From the NCBI RefSeq assembly GCF_036322805.1, contig NZ_AP027272.1:4526001-4590000 (forward strand): a DNA stretch of 64,000 bases, given 5' to 3'. Position 1 is the stretch's first letter, and each line of letters starts with the position of its first letter. Source of the stretch: Planctobacterium marinum. Lineage in GTDB: Bacteria > Pseudomonadota > Gammaproteobacteria > Enterobacterales > Alteromonadaceae. The notes under the pieces were generated by a model. The model ran no database searches and was not told the origin of the DNA. It saw only the letters and a program-made list of their open reading frames with translations. This document shows, piece after piece, positions 7,936 to 15,624 of this stretch. The position numbers were made by a program, and so were the translations under genes.

Positions 7936-8991
7936 TCAACCAAACAATCGAATTGAGGCGTTTTTATCCCTTAGCCGTTTTAGTTTGTATCTTTGCCGAT
8001 ATGCCTCAAGATAAGATTCTCCACCTGCCGCGTGATGAAAACACTCTTCAAATTCAGTAGTAAGTTTCTGCCATTGGGCCATTTTCAGGTTTAATCGTTC
8101 CAGGATGATCGGAGTTGAACCCTCAATAGCTCCTCGTTTATCTGGCAGGATGGCTCTGCCAGTAAAATCCACCAGCTCCAGATAGTCTGTAAAGTGAAAA
8201 GGTAGACCATGGGGCATGTTTTCTCTGTTATTCCCGGCAAAAGGTATCAGGAATTGTGGCGATTTCCCTGCTTTGGTAGCATTAATGCGATACTGAATGC
8301 TGGTATGGTCAGACTCTTCGGGTGTTTTCGCTATCTTGGCTCTGATGGGGTTTAAATCGACATAAGCCATACTGGCTGCCAGCGCAGCCTCATCCAACAA
8401 TGCTTGAGATTTGAATCGACCTTCCCACAAATTTTTCTGGAAAAAATTTGAACAGCTTCAGCTGGCCCGAAGGGTGAGCACCAGGGATGGCGGCGAGTAA
8501 AATCGTCCGGTGCATTCATCTTCCTTATTTGCTTCCCTGGCAATGTATTCATTGAGGCAACGCATGAACCAGCTGATATCCGTTAATCGTTGTCGCCAGA
8601 TATTTGCTGTTTCCTCAACGGCCATAAGCTGAGATTCAACCATTTGTAACCGCTGCTGTGGATTTAGATATTGCTGGCTCAGTAAGGCTCCTTTATGCAA
8701 CTGATGCCAACGGCGAATCACTTCTTCCGTATCCCAGCTATCAGATAACTCTTTATTTATATGTAATACCAGATGAGTGTGGTTACTCATCACCGCGTAG
8801 GCACACACGTCAATGGCGAATACTTGTGATAATAAGTGAATGCGGTCCTGCACCCATTGACGACGATGTTCGTAGCTTGTACCCGTGTGTTTATCTTCAC
8901 CACATAAAAACGCTCTGCGTAGACAGCGGGAAACACAGTGGTAATATGGCGTATCTTCAAGGCTGATTTGAGCCCTCCTGGCTTTTGGCAT
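7936..8991 (-). pseudogene. REP-associated tyrosine transposase (Y1_Tnp/RAYT), interrupted
   Basis: The N-terminal half (8991-8458) has the Y1 transposase core: PYYHCVSRCLRRAFLC and the HUH motif in VMSNHTHLVLHI. The C-terminal half (8427-7936) carries the family segment WEGRFKSQALLDE followed by AYVDLNPIRA. Both halves are in the same reading frame, separated by 72 extra bases (8428-8499) that end translation at a TGA at 8458-8460. Removing them rejoins CTGRF to WEGRFKSQ and gives a normal-sized product of about 327 residues. The gene is therefore disrupted by an insertion, not by a frameshift. Such enzymes cut and move REP hairpins as single-stranded DNA. Confidence 0.85.
8428..8499. repeat. 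72-bp hairpin-bearing insertion within the transposase gene
   Basis: The limits come from the protein alignment with the transposase family. One edge is a perfect hairpin, CAAATTTTT-CTGGA-AAAAATTTG (8428-8450). The inner part holds an imperfect REP-like stem, GCTGGCCC-GAA-GGGTGAGC (8461-8479). A possible AAAT target duplication lies at the two edges. It has the size and structure of a REP or other small palindromic repeat. I saw no second copy in this window. Confidence 0.6.
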
Positions 8992-9050
8992 AAAGACTCC
9001 TCCTGAGTACTCAATTCAAAATCCATTTTGCACAGATGAGACAAAATAGA

Positions 9051-9083
9051 AACTGTACCGAAGTACAGTTATGATGGGTGTCT
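9051..9083. repeat. Hairpin plus conserved end motif upstream of the transposase
   Basis: A perfect 8-bp stem AACTGTAC/GTACAGTT with a CGAA loop is followed 3 bases later by ATGGGTGTCT. The transposase start lies 60 bases away. This is a candidate REP end or transposase recognition site. Confidence 0.6.
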
Positions 9084-9174
9084 AGATAATTTTTTAATAA
9101 AAACGTATCGGTGTTTTTATTTACCTTGTAAAATTGCTATCATTCTCACGTATCGCTATAACGAGGTAATGGAA

Positions 9175-9429
9175 ATGCGCAATAACTTTGATGGAGAAGT
9201 CCTGAGGGACATGCGTAAGGAAGCGGGATTCACTCAGCAGGATCTGGCAAGAAGAGTCGGCATTAGTCGTGAAACTGTCATCGCAATAGAAAAAAATAAG
9301 CGGGGCACCATCGACACTATCGAACTGGATGTATTGAAAAACTGGCAGAAGCTTTGCCGGAACTATGTCTCCAAACCAACAAGAGAAAAAGTAATTAACT
9401 ACATCAAAAGTTATCTAGACCTGGCCTGA
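9175..9429 (+). CDS. XRE-family helix-turn-helix regulator
   Basis: An 84-residue protein that is almost entirely one Cro/C1-type HTH domain: LRDMRKEAGFTQQDLARRVG, then ISRETVIAIEKNKRG. It probably binds DNA as a dimer and represses its own operon. I chose the second ATG (9175) because GAGG at 9163-9166 is 8 bases upstream; the first ATG (9169) is too close. The next gene starts only 4 bases after its stop, so the two are cotranscribed. Unlike most small YozG-type regulators, it has a C-terminal tail of about 25 residues. Confidence 0.85.
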   Translation: MRNNFDGEVLRDMRKEAGFTQQDLARRVGISRETVIAIEKNKRGTIDTIELDVLKNWQKLCRNYVSKPTREKVINYIKSYLDLA

Positions 9430-9433
9430 TCGG

Positions 9434-10132
9434 ATGCAGACCAAGCTGAGTTTTCTGGTCCTTTGCGTCGCTTTTTGTTTTACATGGTTTTTTGGTGAAC
9501 CGCTTTATTTTGATCGCATCCTGTTCGCCATCTTGATCGCCACGACAGTCCTGAGCTTTAAATGGGACAAAAACCTGTTCGCTATCAGTTTGGTGGTGTT
9601 GTGTGAGTTGGCCCTGGAAGAAATCTTCTGGCTATTCAGCAGAGACAATAATTGGCTATTGCTACCCGCTTATGCTTATTGCCTGCTGGCCATTTACATT
9701 AATCGACGAGAACTATCAGGTAAGTTGGCCTTTATGGTTTTCGCGTTGTCTCTGTGCGCCGAAATTTATTGGCTCTTAGCCGATAAGCAAGGGCCAAGAA
9801 TCTTTTTCTACATCTTTATCTGTGGCAACCTGCTACTGCTTAAACACTACGCGTTTATGCGCCCACATATCTGCAATAGAAACTTTAAGCAGTACCACCA
9901 CTGGAAATGGATAAAAACCGACGGTCAGGTAGAAGATTATGCCATGTTACATCTCGGCCTTAACCTGGCCATGATTTCTGAGTATTTGCTACGACACATA
10001 GCAGGAATGAACAACGCTCTGTATGTTTACCATGGCTATAGTTACCTGTCTCATGTTATCAACGGCTTTTTATTCTTGATAATTGCAATTGCGTTAACTA
10101 ATACCATAAAGAGCAAGTTATTTACCGCCTAA
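9434..10132 (+). CDS. Multi-spanning inner-membrane protein, partner of the XRE regulator
   Basis: 232 residues with about seven hydrophobic segments, starting FLVLCVAFCFTWFFG and ending VINGFLFLIIAIALTN. A polar loop NFKQYHHWKWIKTDGQVEDY lies near residues 153-172. The family is not recognised. It follows the XRE gene by 4 bases. Small HTH plus membrane-protein pairs often control a membrane-associated response, but nothing in the sequence gives a substrate. No terminator separates it from the short gene downstream, which has its own upstream spacer of 96 bases. Confidence 0.7.
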   Translation: MQTKLSFLVLCVAFCFTWFFGEPLYFDRILFAILIATTVLSFKWDKNLFAISLVVLCELALEEIFWLFSRDNNWLLLPAYAYCLLAIYINRRELSGKLAFMVFALSLCAEIYWLLADKQGPRIFFYIFICGNLLLLKHYAFMRPHICNRNFKQYHHWKWIKTDGQVEDYAMLHLGLNLAMISEYLLRHIAGMNNALYVYHGYSYLSHVINGFLFLIIAIALTNTIKSKLFTA

Positions 10133-10228
10133 ATATTGAGCGGTGGTAGTGTATTGGGCCATAGATAACGGTAATATTGATCTCGAGTGTGGGAGAACAT
10201 CCACTTTTTAAAACCTACGGAGATCATT

Positions 10229-10375
10229 ATGAAAACTACCAAAAAATTCACTATCACTCTGATTTTATTGAGTTTAATTTCTTTTAACTCGTTTGCTTCA
10301 GGTGGTAAAAAAGAGCCACCCAAGAGTAGCACTGTTGAAACAGTTCAACTTTATCTTGCACAGATTTTTGGTTAA
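10229..10375 (+). CDS. Small exported peptide
   Basis: A 48-residue product. ATG 10229 has GGAG about 9 bases upstream; the in-frame GTG at 10187 lacks a ribosome-binding site. Residues 1-24 form a typical signal peptide (FTITLILLSLISFNSFAS), leaving a mature peptide of about 24 residues beginning GGKKEPPKSS. A rho-independent terminator follows closely, supporting a real short gene. The function is unknown. Confidence 0.6.
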   Translation: MKTTKKFTITLILLSLISFNSFASGGKKEPPKSSTVETVQLYLAQIFG

Positions 10376-10389
10376 TTATGCAAGTACTG

Positions 10390-10426
10390 GCAATTAGTCT
10401 TACTTTTTCGTAAGGCTAATTGCTTT
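10390..10426 (+). terminator. Rho-independent terminator after the small exported peptide
   Basis: GCAATTAG-T-CTTAC pairs with GTAAG-G-CTAATTGC across a six-base loop, giving about 14 base pairs including one G-T pair. TTTACC and a further T run follow. Confidence 0.8.
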
Positions 10427-10666
10427 ACCGCTTTTTTCAAAAAAAGTACTGTGTTTCACTTAAACTGCACGTGAACACATGCCGAGCGATGCCCGGAACC
10501 CCACACAAATTCACGTTTAGAAAAAAGCATTTGTAAGACAGGCTTCTTTGTCATAAAAAGTTCTAAAAAAAAGCGCCTTTTGGGGTTTGACTCCACGGCA
10601 TTTTCGGCCTAAAAATTCACTGTGTTTTGCAACCTTTAACGCAGTTAATTTTCAGGAATTTGAATA

Positions 10667-11044
10667 ATGGCCAAGCCCAACCGTGCTGATCTGTTATCTC
10701 GTGCTTATCACGATCCTAAAAACTACCCTTATGGGTTTTCTCGTTCGGGTGATTTCTCTATTTCAGAAGCCAAAGCATTAAGCCAATACGGCAGTTTAAT
10801 AAATGCTTTGCTCTCTGGCTCCTTGCAACCGGAAAACGATGATGACGCCAGCTTTATCGCTGTGGCCAGTGGCCAGAAAGAGCCGGCTAATGTCACCGAA
10901 AAAGCCTGGGTCAAATACATGGCTCGGATAGGTCGACCGCGCACCGGAAGCATTTATGGCAAACGCACTAACGTGGATGATGCCGACGATGACGACAGCA
11001 GCATCGATGACGATGATGATTTACCATTAGCCGACGATGATTAA
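10667..11044 (+). CDS. maoP: MaoP/DUF413 family protein
   Basis: 125 residues. The core resembles E. coli MaoP (YifE, DUF413): KNYPYGFSRSGDFSISEAKAL, then ASGQKEPANVTEKAWVKYM followed by RIGRPRT match the family pattern. MaoP acts with a chromosomal site to organise the Ori macrodomain in Enterobacteria. The tail here is extremely acidic (a run of Asp residues from about 104 on), longer than in E. coli. AGGA lies upstream of the ATG. It is a single gene located before ilvIH, and its role in this organism is inferred from the family only. Confidence 0.85.
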   Translation: MAKPNRADLLSRAYHDPKNYPYGFSRSGDFSISEAKALSQYGSLINALLSGSLQPENDDDASFIAVASGQKEPANVTEKAWVKYMARIGRPRTGSIYGKRTNVDDADDDDSSIDDDDDLPLADDD

Positions 11045-11120
11045 AAACGGAAATGCAGCCTACATTTTACCCATAATGTAGGATGCGTTACTTTATCAAT
11101 AAAGAATAACGGGACAAATA

Positions 11121-11165
11121 TAGGATATTCATCCCATTTATATCGAATATTAGGATATAAATCTC
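11121..11165. promoter_or_regulatory. Paired TAGGATAT-type palindromic motifs upstream of ilvI
   Basis: TAGGATATTCATCC (11121-11134) and TAGGATATAAATC (11151-11163) lie 30 bases apart, about three helical turns, 100-145 bases before the ilvI start. A perfect version recurs at 13589. In E. coli, ilvIH is activated by Lrp at several upstream sites. The spacing fits a similar regulator, but the motif is not the exact Lrp consensus. Confidence 0.45.
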
Positions 11166-11264
11166 ACTTTTATTCCTTTCCAGGTTTCTTATTCCAATCC
11201 ACTCCCGTAAGATCCGCCCAAAGTGCAATATTTAACCTCATTAGTATCACAGGAGAGACTATTC

Positions 11265-12977
11265 GTGGAAATGATGTCCGGTGCCGAAATGGTCGTAAGG
11301 GCACTAAAAGATGTTGGCGTTGATTATGTTTTTGGCTACCCCGGTGGTGCCGTTTTAGACATTTACGATGCCCTCTTTGCTCAGGACGATGTTAAACACA
11401 TTCTGGTTCGCCATGAACAGGCTGCAGCCCACATGGCAGACGGTTACGCTCGCTCAACGGGTAGAACGGGTACTGTGCTCGTTACTTCAGGACCCGGTGC
11501 CACCAATACCATTACCGGTATTGCAACGGCATATATGGATTCCATTCCCATGGTAGTGCTTTCCGGTCAGGTGCCGTCACAACACATTGGTGAAGACGCC
11601 TTCCAGGAAACCGATATGGTGGGCTGTTCTCGCCCAATCGTAAAACACAGCTTCCTGGTGAAAAAGGCCGAGGACATCCCAAAAGCCATCGCCAAAGCCT
11701 ATTACATTGCCAATACCGGACGTCCTGGTCCGGTGGTCATTGATTTACCTAAAGATATTGTCAATATCCAGGAATCTCATCCCTATGAGTTTCCTGAGGA
11801 TTTCTCCATTCGCTCTTATAACCCTACGGAAAAGGGCCACAATAAGCAGATCAAAAAAGCGGTTGAAGCCATTAAAGCGGCAAAGCGCCCGGTGATTTAT
11901 GCCGGTGGTGGTGCATTAGGGGCCAGTAAAAAGCTGATTAAACTGGCAGAAATGCTCAATGCGCCTGTCACCAATACACTGATGGGCTTGGGTGCATTTC
12001 CGGGTACCCACGAGCAGTTTATTGGTATGCTGGGCATGCACGGCACGCTGGAAGCCAACAAAACCATGCACAATGCTGATTGCATCATTGCACTAGGTGC
12101 GCGTTTTGACGATCGGGTTACCAACAACGTTGATAAGTTCTGCCCTTATGCCAAAATCGTGCATGTGGATATCGATCCCACTTCTATCTCCAAAACCGTT
12201 AATGCCCATATTCCTATCGTAGGTGCTGTAGACAAAGTATTGAGCCAGTTTTTTGACCACCTGAAAGACGTGGATGAAGCTGAGCAAAAAACTAAGCTTG
12301 TGGAGTGGTGGCAGCAAATTAAGCAGTGGCAAACCCGCAAGTGTTTGGGTTATGCCACCTCTTCAGACGTTATCAAGCCGCAAGAAGTTATTCAGAGCCT
12401 CTACAAGCACACTGATGGCAAAGCCTATGTTAGCTCAGATGTGGGACAGCATCAGATGTTTGCCGCCCTGTACTATCCGTTTGATAAGCCACGTCAATGG
12501 ATTAACTCCGGTGGCCTTGGCACCATGGGTTTTGGTTTACCCGCGGCGATGGGCGTACAATTTGCTCATCCCGATGCCATCTCAGCGGTGGTAACGGGTG
12601 ATGGCAGTATCCAGATGAACATTCAAGAGCTGTCTACCTGTTTGCAATACAATTTGCCCATCAAGATCATTTCCCTGAATAACCGTGCTTTGGGTATGGT
12701 ACGCCAATGGCAAGATATGATTTACAAAGGGCGTCACTCCCATTCCTACATGGAATCAATGCCGGACTTTGTAAAACTGGCAGAAGCTTATGGTCACGTA
12801 GGTATTCGGGTAGATCACCCAAGCGAACTGGACGATGCTATGGCGCGCTGCATGAGTATCAAAGATAAGCTGGTGTTTATGGACATCAGGGTAGATCAAA
12901 ACGAACACGTATACCCCATGCAGATTAAATTTGGAGCCATGGATGATATGAGACTGAGCAAAACGGAGCGTACCTAA
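11265..12977 (+). CDS. ilvI: Acetolactate synthase III large subunit
   Basis: This is the catalytic subunit (570 residues) of acetohydroxyacid synthase, which condenses pyruvate with pyruvate or 2-oxobutyrate in valine, leucine and isoleucine synthesis. GTG 11265 was chosen because AGGAG lies 9 bases upstream and the product then begins [14 protein letters not shown], like E. coli IlvI. The N-terminal TPP domain has [15 protein letters not shown] and the catalytic Glu in [15 protein letters not shown] central FAD/oxidase-like domain follows. The C-terminal TPP-binding motif is [15 protein letters not shown] ending in LNN. Its stop is adjacent to the ilvH start, so the subunits are coupled. 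Palindromic motifs upstream suggest Lrp-like control. Confidence 0.97.
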   Translation: MEMMSGAEMVVRALKDVGVDYVFGYPGGAVLDIYDALFAQDDVKHILVRHEQAAAHMADGYARSTGRTGTVLVTSGPGATNTITGIATAYMDSIPMVVLSGQVPSQHIGEDAFQETDMVGCSRPIVKHSFLVKKAEDIPKAIAKAYYIANTGRPGPVVIDLPKDIVNIQESHPYEFPEDFSIRSYNPTEKGHNKQIKKAVEAIKAAKRPVIYAGGGALGASKKLIKLAEMLNAPVTNTLMGLGAFPGTHEQFIGMLGMHGTLEANKTMHNADCIIALGARFDDRVTNNVDKFCPYAKIVHVDIDPTSISKTVNAHIPIVGAVDKVLSQFFDHLKDVDEAEQKTKLVEWWQQIKQWQTRKCLGYATSSDVIKPQEVIQSLYKHTDGKAYVSSDVGQHQMFAALYYPFDKPRQWINSGGLGTMGFGLPAAMGVQFAHPDAISAVVTGDGSIQMNIQELSTCLQYNLPIKIISLNNRALGMVRQWQDMIYKGRHSHSYMESMPDFVKLAEAYGHVGIRVDHPSELDDAMARCMSIKDKLVFMDIRVDQNEHVYPMQIKFGAMDDMRLSKTERT

Positions 12978-13475
12978 ATGAGACGTATTATTTCGGTATT
13001 ATTGGAAAACGAACCAGGCGCTTTGTCTCGCATAGTTGGCTTGTTCTCACAGCGGGGCTTTAACGTTGATTCGCTGTGTGTGACGACCACAGCCGACCCC
13101 ACTTTATCCCGTATCACCATCACCACCCACGGCGATGACAAAGTGATAGAGCAAATCACCAAACAAATTAATAAACTGGTGGATGTGTTCAAGGTAATGG
13201 ACTTAACCGAGGGTAGCCATCTCGAGCGGGAGCTAATGTTGATAAAAATCGCCACCCCCAATGAAAATATTCGTGCCGAAGTTAAACGTATGGCCGATAT
13301 CTTCCGTGGCAACATTGTCGATGTCAGTGCCCGTAACTACACCATTCAATTAACCGGGCCAAGCGATAAACTGGATGCCTTTATTGCCACCACTTCGGAG
13401 TTTACCGATGTGTTAGAAGCCGCCCGAACTGGGGTATGTGGCCTGTCACGAGGTGATAAAGCACTAAGAATTTAA
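12978..13475 (+). CDS. ilvH: Acetolactate synthase III small (regulatory) subunit
   Basis: 165 residues, the usual length. The N-terminal ACT domain (RRIISVLLENEPGALSRIVG, then FSQRGFNVDSL) binds valine and confers feedback inhibition on IlvI. The C-terminal half (ELMLIKIATPNENIRAEVKR) stimulates catalysis. The ATG directly follows the ilvI TAA (TAAATG), so translation is coupled. A strong terminator lies 16 bases after its stop. Confidence 0.97.
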   Translation: MRRIISVLLENEPGALSRIVGLFSQRGFNVDSLCVTTTADPTLSRITITTHGDDKVIEQITKQINKLVDVFKVMDLTEGSHLERELMLIKIATPNENIRAEVKRMADIFRGNIVDVSARNYTIQLTGPSDKLDAFIATTSEFTDVLEAARTGVCGLSRGDKALRI

Positions 13476-13490
13476 GGCTAAACACTCATC

Positions 13491-13518
13491 AAGAGGAGGC
13501 TTGCCTCCTCTTTTTTTG
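13491..13518 (+). terminator. Rho-independent terminator of ilvIH
   Basis: The stem AAGAGGAGGC/GCCTCCTCTT around a two-base spacer is followed by seven T. Confidence 0.92.
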
Positions 13519-13886
13519 CCTGAAGAAATAGAAAAACCACATATTTTTGATAACAAACTTGTAAAAAGCCCTTGTGGTCCTGTCTTTTTAGGATATTTAT
13601 CCTAATGAAAACCCCTTCAAAACAGACATTTTAGGAATATATAGATCTACCCTAATCACGTTTAGAAATATAACAACTTGTAATATTCAATAAAATCAAT
13701 TGCTTAGCTGAATTTACAGTGATTTAACAAGCAATTTTTAATTTTGTTAACCTATTCAATACAGTAATACAACAACATTCCTCATAAAAATCATTAACTT
13801 ATAAATCGTGTTCGGGGCACATCTTGGACAAAAACAGAAACCCGATACAACACAATAAAGCTAACTAACCATTTATGAGGTATATC
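13519..13886. promoter_or_regulatory. Intergenic regulatory region with a perfect TAGGATA palindrome
   Basis: TAGGATATTTATCCTA at 13589-13604 is a nearly perfect palindrome (arms TAGGATA and TATCCTA). It matches the motifs upstream of ilvI. A looser version, TAGGAATATATAGATCTACCC, starts near 13632. The rest is very AT-rich and is presumably the promoter and leader of the gene at 13887. No coding region is seen. Confidence 0.5.
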
Positions 13887-14216
13887 ATGAAAAAACTAAC
13901 TTTAGCAGCCGTAGCAGCATTAGCCCTAAGCACTGGTGTTTCTGCACACGAAACTCACGACAAAGAATTTGTGTTCAAAGGCGATAGTGCTTTTGCCAGT
14001 TTCTGCCGTGCAGTTACTCAAGACAACGTTCGTTTGATCCACAACAGCTTCAAAAACAAAATTGGTGTTGTTGCATTGTCGCAAAAGGACGTTTACCGCA
14101 AATTATTGGATTCTCAGAACCTGAGCTGTAACGGTAAGGGCTTGGTGGAATTCTCTAAAGAGTACAACGCTGAAGAAGTATTGGCCTATCTGGAAACCGC
14201 TGCCGCAAAACTGTAA
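13887..14216 (+). CDS. Small periplasmic protein, DUF3718-like
   Basis: 109 residues with a signal peptide cleaved after VSA. ATG 13887 is chosen: ATGAGG at 13875 supplies the ribosome-binding site, not the start. The mature part has two cysteines (SFCRAV and LSCNG) that could form a disulfide. The layout resembles the DUF3718 family common in Alteromonas and Shewanella. The assignment rests on overall appearance only, and the function of the family is unknown. It is monocistronic, with a terminator immediately downstream and a palindrome-bearing promoter region upstream. Confidence 0.65.
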   Translation: MKKLTLAAVAALALSTGVSAHETHDKEFVFKGDSAFASFCRAVTQDNVRLIHNSFKNKIGVVALSQKDVYRKLLDSQNLSCNGKGLVEFSKEYNAEEVLAYLETAAAKL

Positions 14217-14257
14217 GTCATGGGCAGTGTTCAATCCAAATACTCATACGATAAGTC

Positions 14258-14284
14258 AGGCCTGCCTGCATTGGCAGGCCTTTA
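14258..14284 (+). terminator. Rho-independent terminator between convergent genes
   Basis: The stem AGGCCTGCC/GGCAGGCCT with a six-base loop ends in TTTA. It serves the DUF3718-like gene and may also act on the opposing lipoprotein gene. Confidence 0.85.
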
Positions 14285-14295
14285 GGCTGAATCCG

Positions 14296-15438
14296 TTATT
14301 TCTTAGTTAACAAGTTTTGCCAGGAAATTTTCGTCATAAGCGGAGCCATTTTCTCATAACGCGCCCGATTTGCTTCACATTGAATGTTTTTATGGTAGTT
14401 CTGCTTCCAGGGGTCATTCACCAACCATAGAACATCACTACCCGCGGCCACCCCTTCGATGGAATAATTATTCATTGCTTCGTAATTGCCGCAAGCATCG
14501 TCCTTGCTCTTGGTTTCCGCCAGAAAAGCTAACTTTATCCGCTTGGTTTCTTGTCTCTTGTCAGGATCAATCAACCACAGTTCATTATCATTACGAGCAG
14601 CCGCTACAATCCAGGCCTGTTGCTCATCTTCGTACCAGGTCAGAGCATTGATAGGATGCGGCACTTGCTCGTCAAACACAGGCACTAGTAGTTGCTCGTC
14701 TTTCACCGGAGCCCAATCGCTGCTTTGCCAAAAGCTATCCTTAAGCTCTACGGAAAAGATGCGCGCCTGATATTGCGCATCTTTTTCCAATGCCAAGTAC
14801 AGGGTCTGGCCTTTGCCGAACGTCATCCCCTCTATACCATCATTGGGATAATTGCCCACCTGCATGTCTGCTGTGTACTGAATTGGACGCACATGAGTCA
14901 TGGTGACAGCAGACTCATCAGCATTTAATTCCAACCTAACCAATAACGTAGGATAAGGTGTGGCTCCACTGTTTTTGTATTGCTCGGCACAAGCTTGCGT
15001 TAATTGATAGCGAGAGGCATCTTCGGTAACGGTATAAAAAACCTTATCGTTGTGCGGGTCCACCACCAGCGCTTCAAGGTCGGGACGCTCAGTCATGTAT
15101 TCACCAAAGCAGCTATCCGCAACTGTAGGGGCTACTGCGATAGGGTACTTGTGAGTGACGCGATTTTGCTTGGGATCCAGCACAATCAACTTCAGCACTT
15201 GAGAACTGTGGGCGCTACCGTCGGCGATGGTGACCAGTAACTCATCTCGCCAAACGCTCAAACCAGACGTTTGCGGGTCCAACAACACACCGCCCTGAGT
15301 ATCATCAAGCCAATAACTGCGAAGCTGCAATGGTTGTTTTGCTTCTGTAGGGCTCAACGACTCGCTCGGCGATATTTGACACGCAGTAATACAGAGCGCC
15401 ATCGCGCTTAAACATAAAGATTTATAGTTGAAAAGCAT
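14296..15438 (-). CDS. Lipoprotein with esterase-like/phytase-like beta-propeller domain
   Basis: 380 residues. The lipobox ITAC predicts lipidation at Cys20 of the envelope protein. The rest has the repeats expected for the phytase-like (esterase-like activity) domain: SGLSVWRDELLVTIADG, PDLEALVVDP, NDGIEGMTFGKGQTLYLALEKD and SIEGVAAGSDVLWLVNDPW. The conserved acidic EGM/EAL positions are typical of that family, thought to bind Ca2+ and hydrolyse phosphoesters, though few members have been tested. It is a single gene, convergent with the DUF3718-like gene. Confidence 0.8.
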   Translation of the reverse strand: MLFNYKSLCLSAMALCITACQISPSESLSPTEAKQPLQLRSYWLDDTQGGVLLDPQTSGLSVWRDELLVTIADGSAHSSQVLKLIVLDPKQNRVTHKYPIAVAPTVADSCFGEYMTERPDLEALVVDPHNDKVFYTVTEDASRYQLTQACAEQYKNSGATPYPTLLVRLELNADESAVTMTHVRPIQYTADMQVGNYPNDGIEGMTFGKGQTLYLALEKDAQYQARIFSVELKDSFWQSSDWAPVKDEQLLVPVFDEQVPHPINALTWYEDEQQAWIVAAARNDNELWLIDPDKRQETKRIKLAFLAETKSKDDACGNYEAMNNYSIEGVAAGSDVLWLVNDPWKQNYHKNIQCEANRARYEKMAPLMTKISWQNLLTKK

Positions 15439-15624
15439 GCGACATCCTGCAGCAAATCTTGTCCAGAGAGTCAGTTATAGGGGGACTGTCTTGTAGGGTC
15501 AAGTGACAATTTGAGGAAATTCAACTAAAGGCTAATGATTCAAGGCATGAAAATACAACTCTATTTTCAAATTCTGCACTTTTGGTTTAAGGTTTGGCTA
15601 AATAGCAAAACAACCCTAATCATT

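Larger units (their letters stand above)
7627..9083 (-). mobile_element. REP/RAYT-type transposase unit with short inverted end motifs
   Basis: AGACACCCAT at 7628-7637 is repeated in inverted orientation as ATGGGTGTCT at 9074-9083, flanking the broken Y1-type transposase gene. Each motif lies next to a hairpin: palindrome CAATAATTATTG at 7616-7627, and AACTGTAC-CGAA-GTACAGTT at 9051-9070. A degenerate third copy of the motif, AGACAGCCAT, is at 7688-7697. Two palindromes lie in the non-coding part: AACGTT-TCTG-AACGTT near 7764-7779 and AAGCCGCGCGGCTT at 7874-7887. Hairpins flanking a RAYT gene are typical of REP elements. The outer limits are my inference from the motif pair. Confidence 0.5.

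Noticed and set aside
7936-8991. Frameshift in the REP-associated transposase
   Set aside because: Both halves share one reading frame; the break is an in-frame stop inside a 72-base insertion.
13589-13604. Palindrome as a rho-independent terminator
   Set aside because: AT-rich short arms without a T run, and a strong ilvIH terminator already lies at 13491; a protein-binding site fits better.
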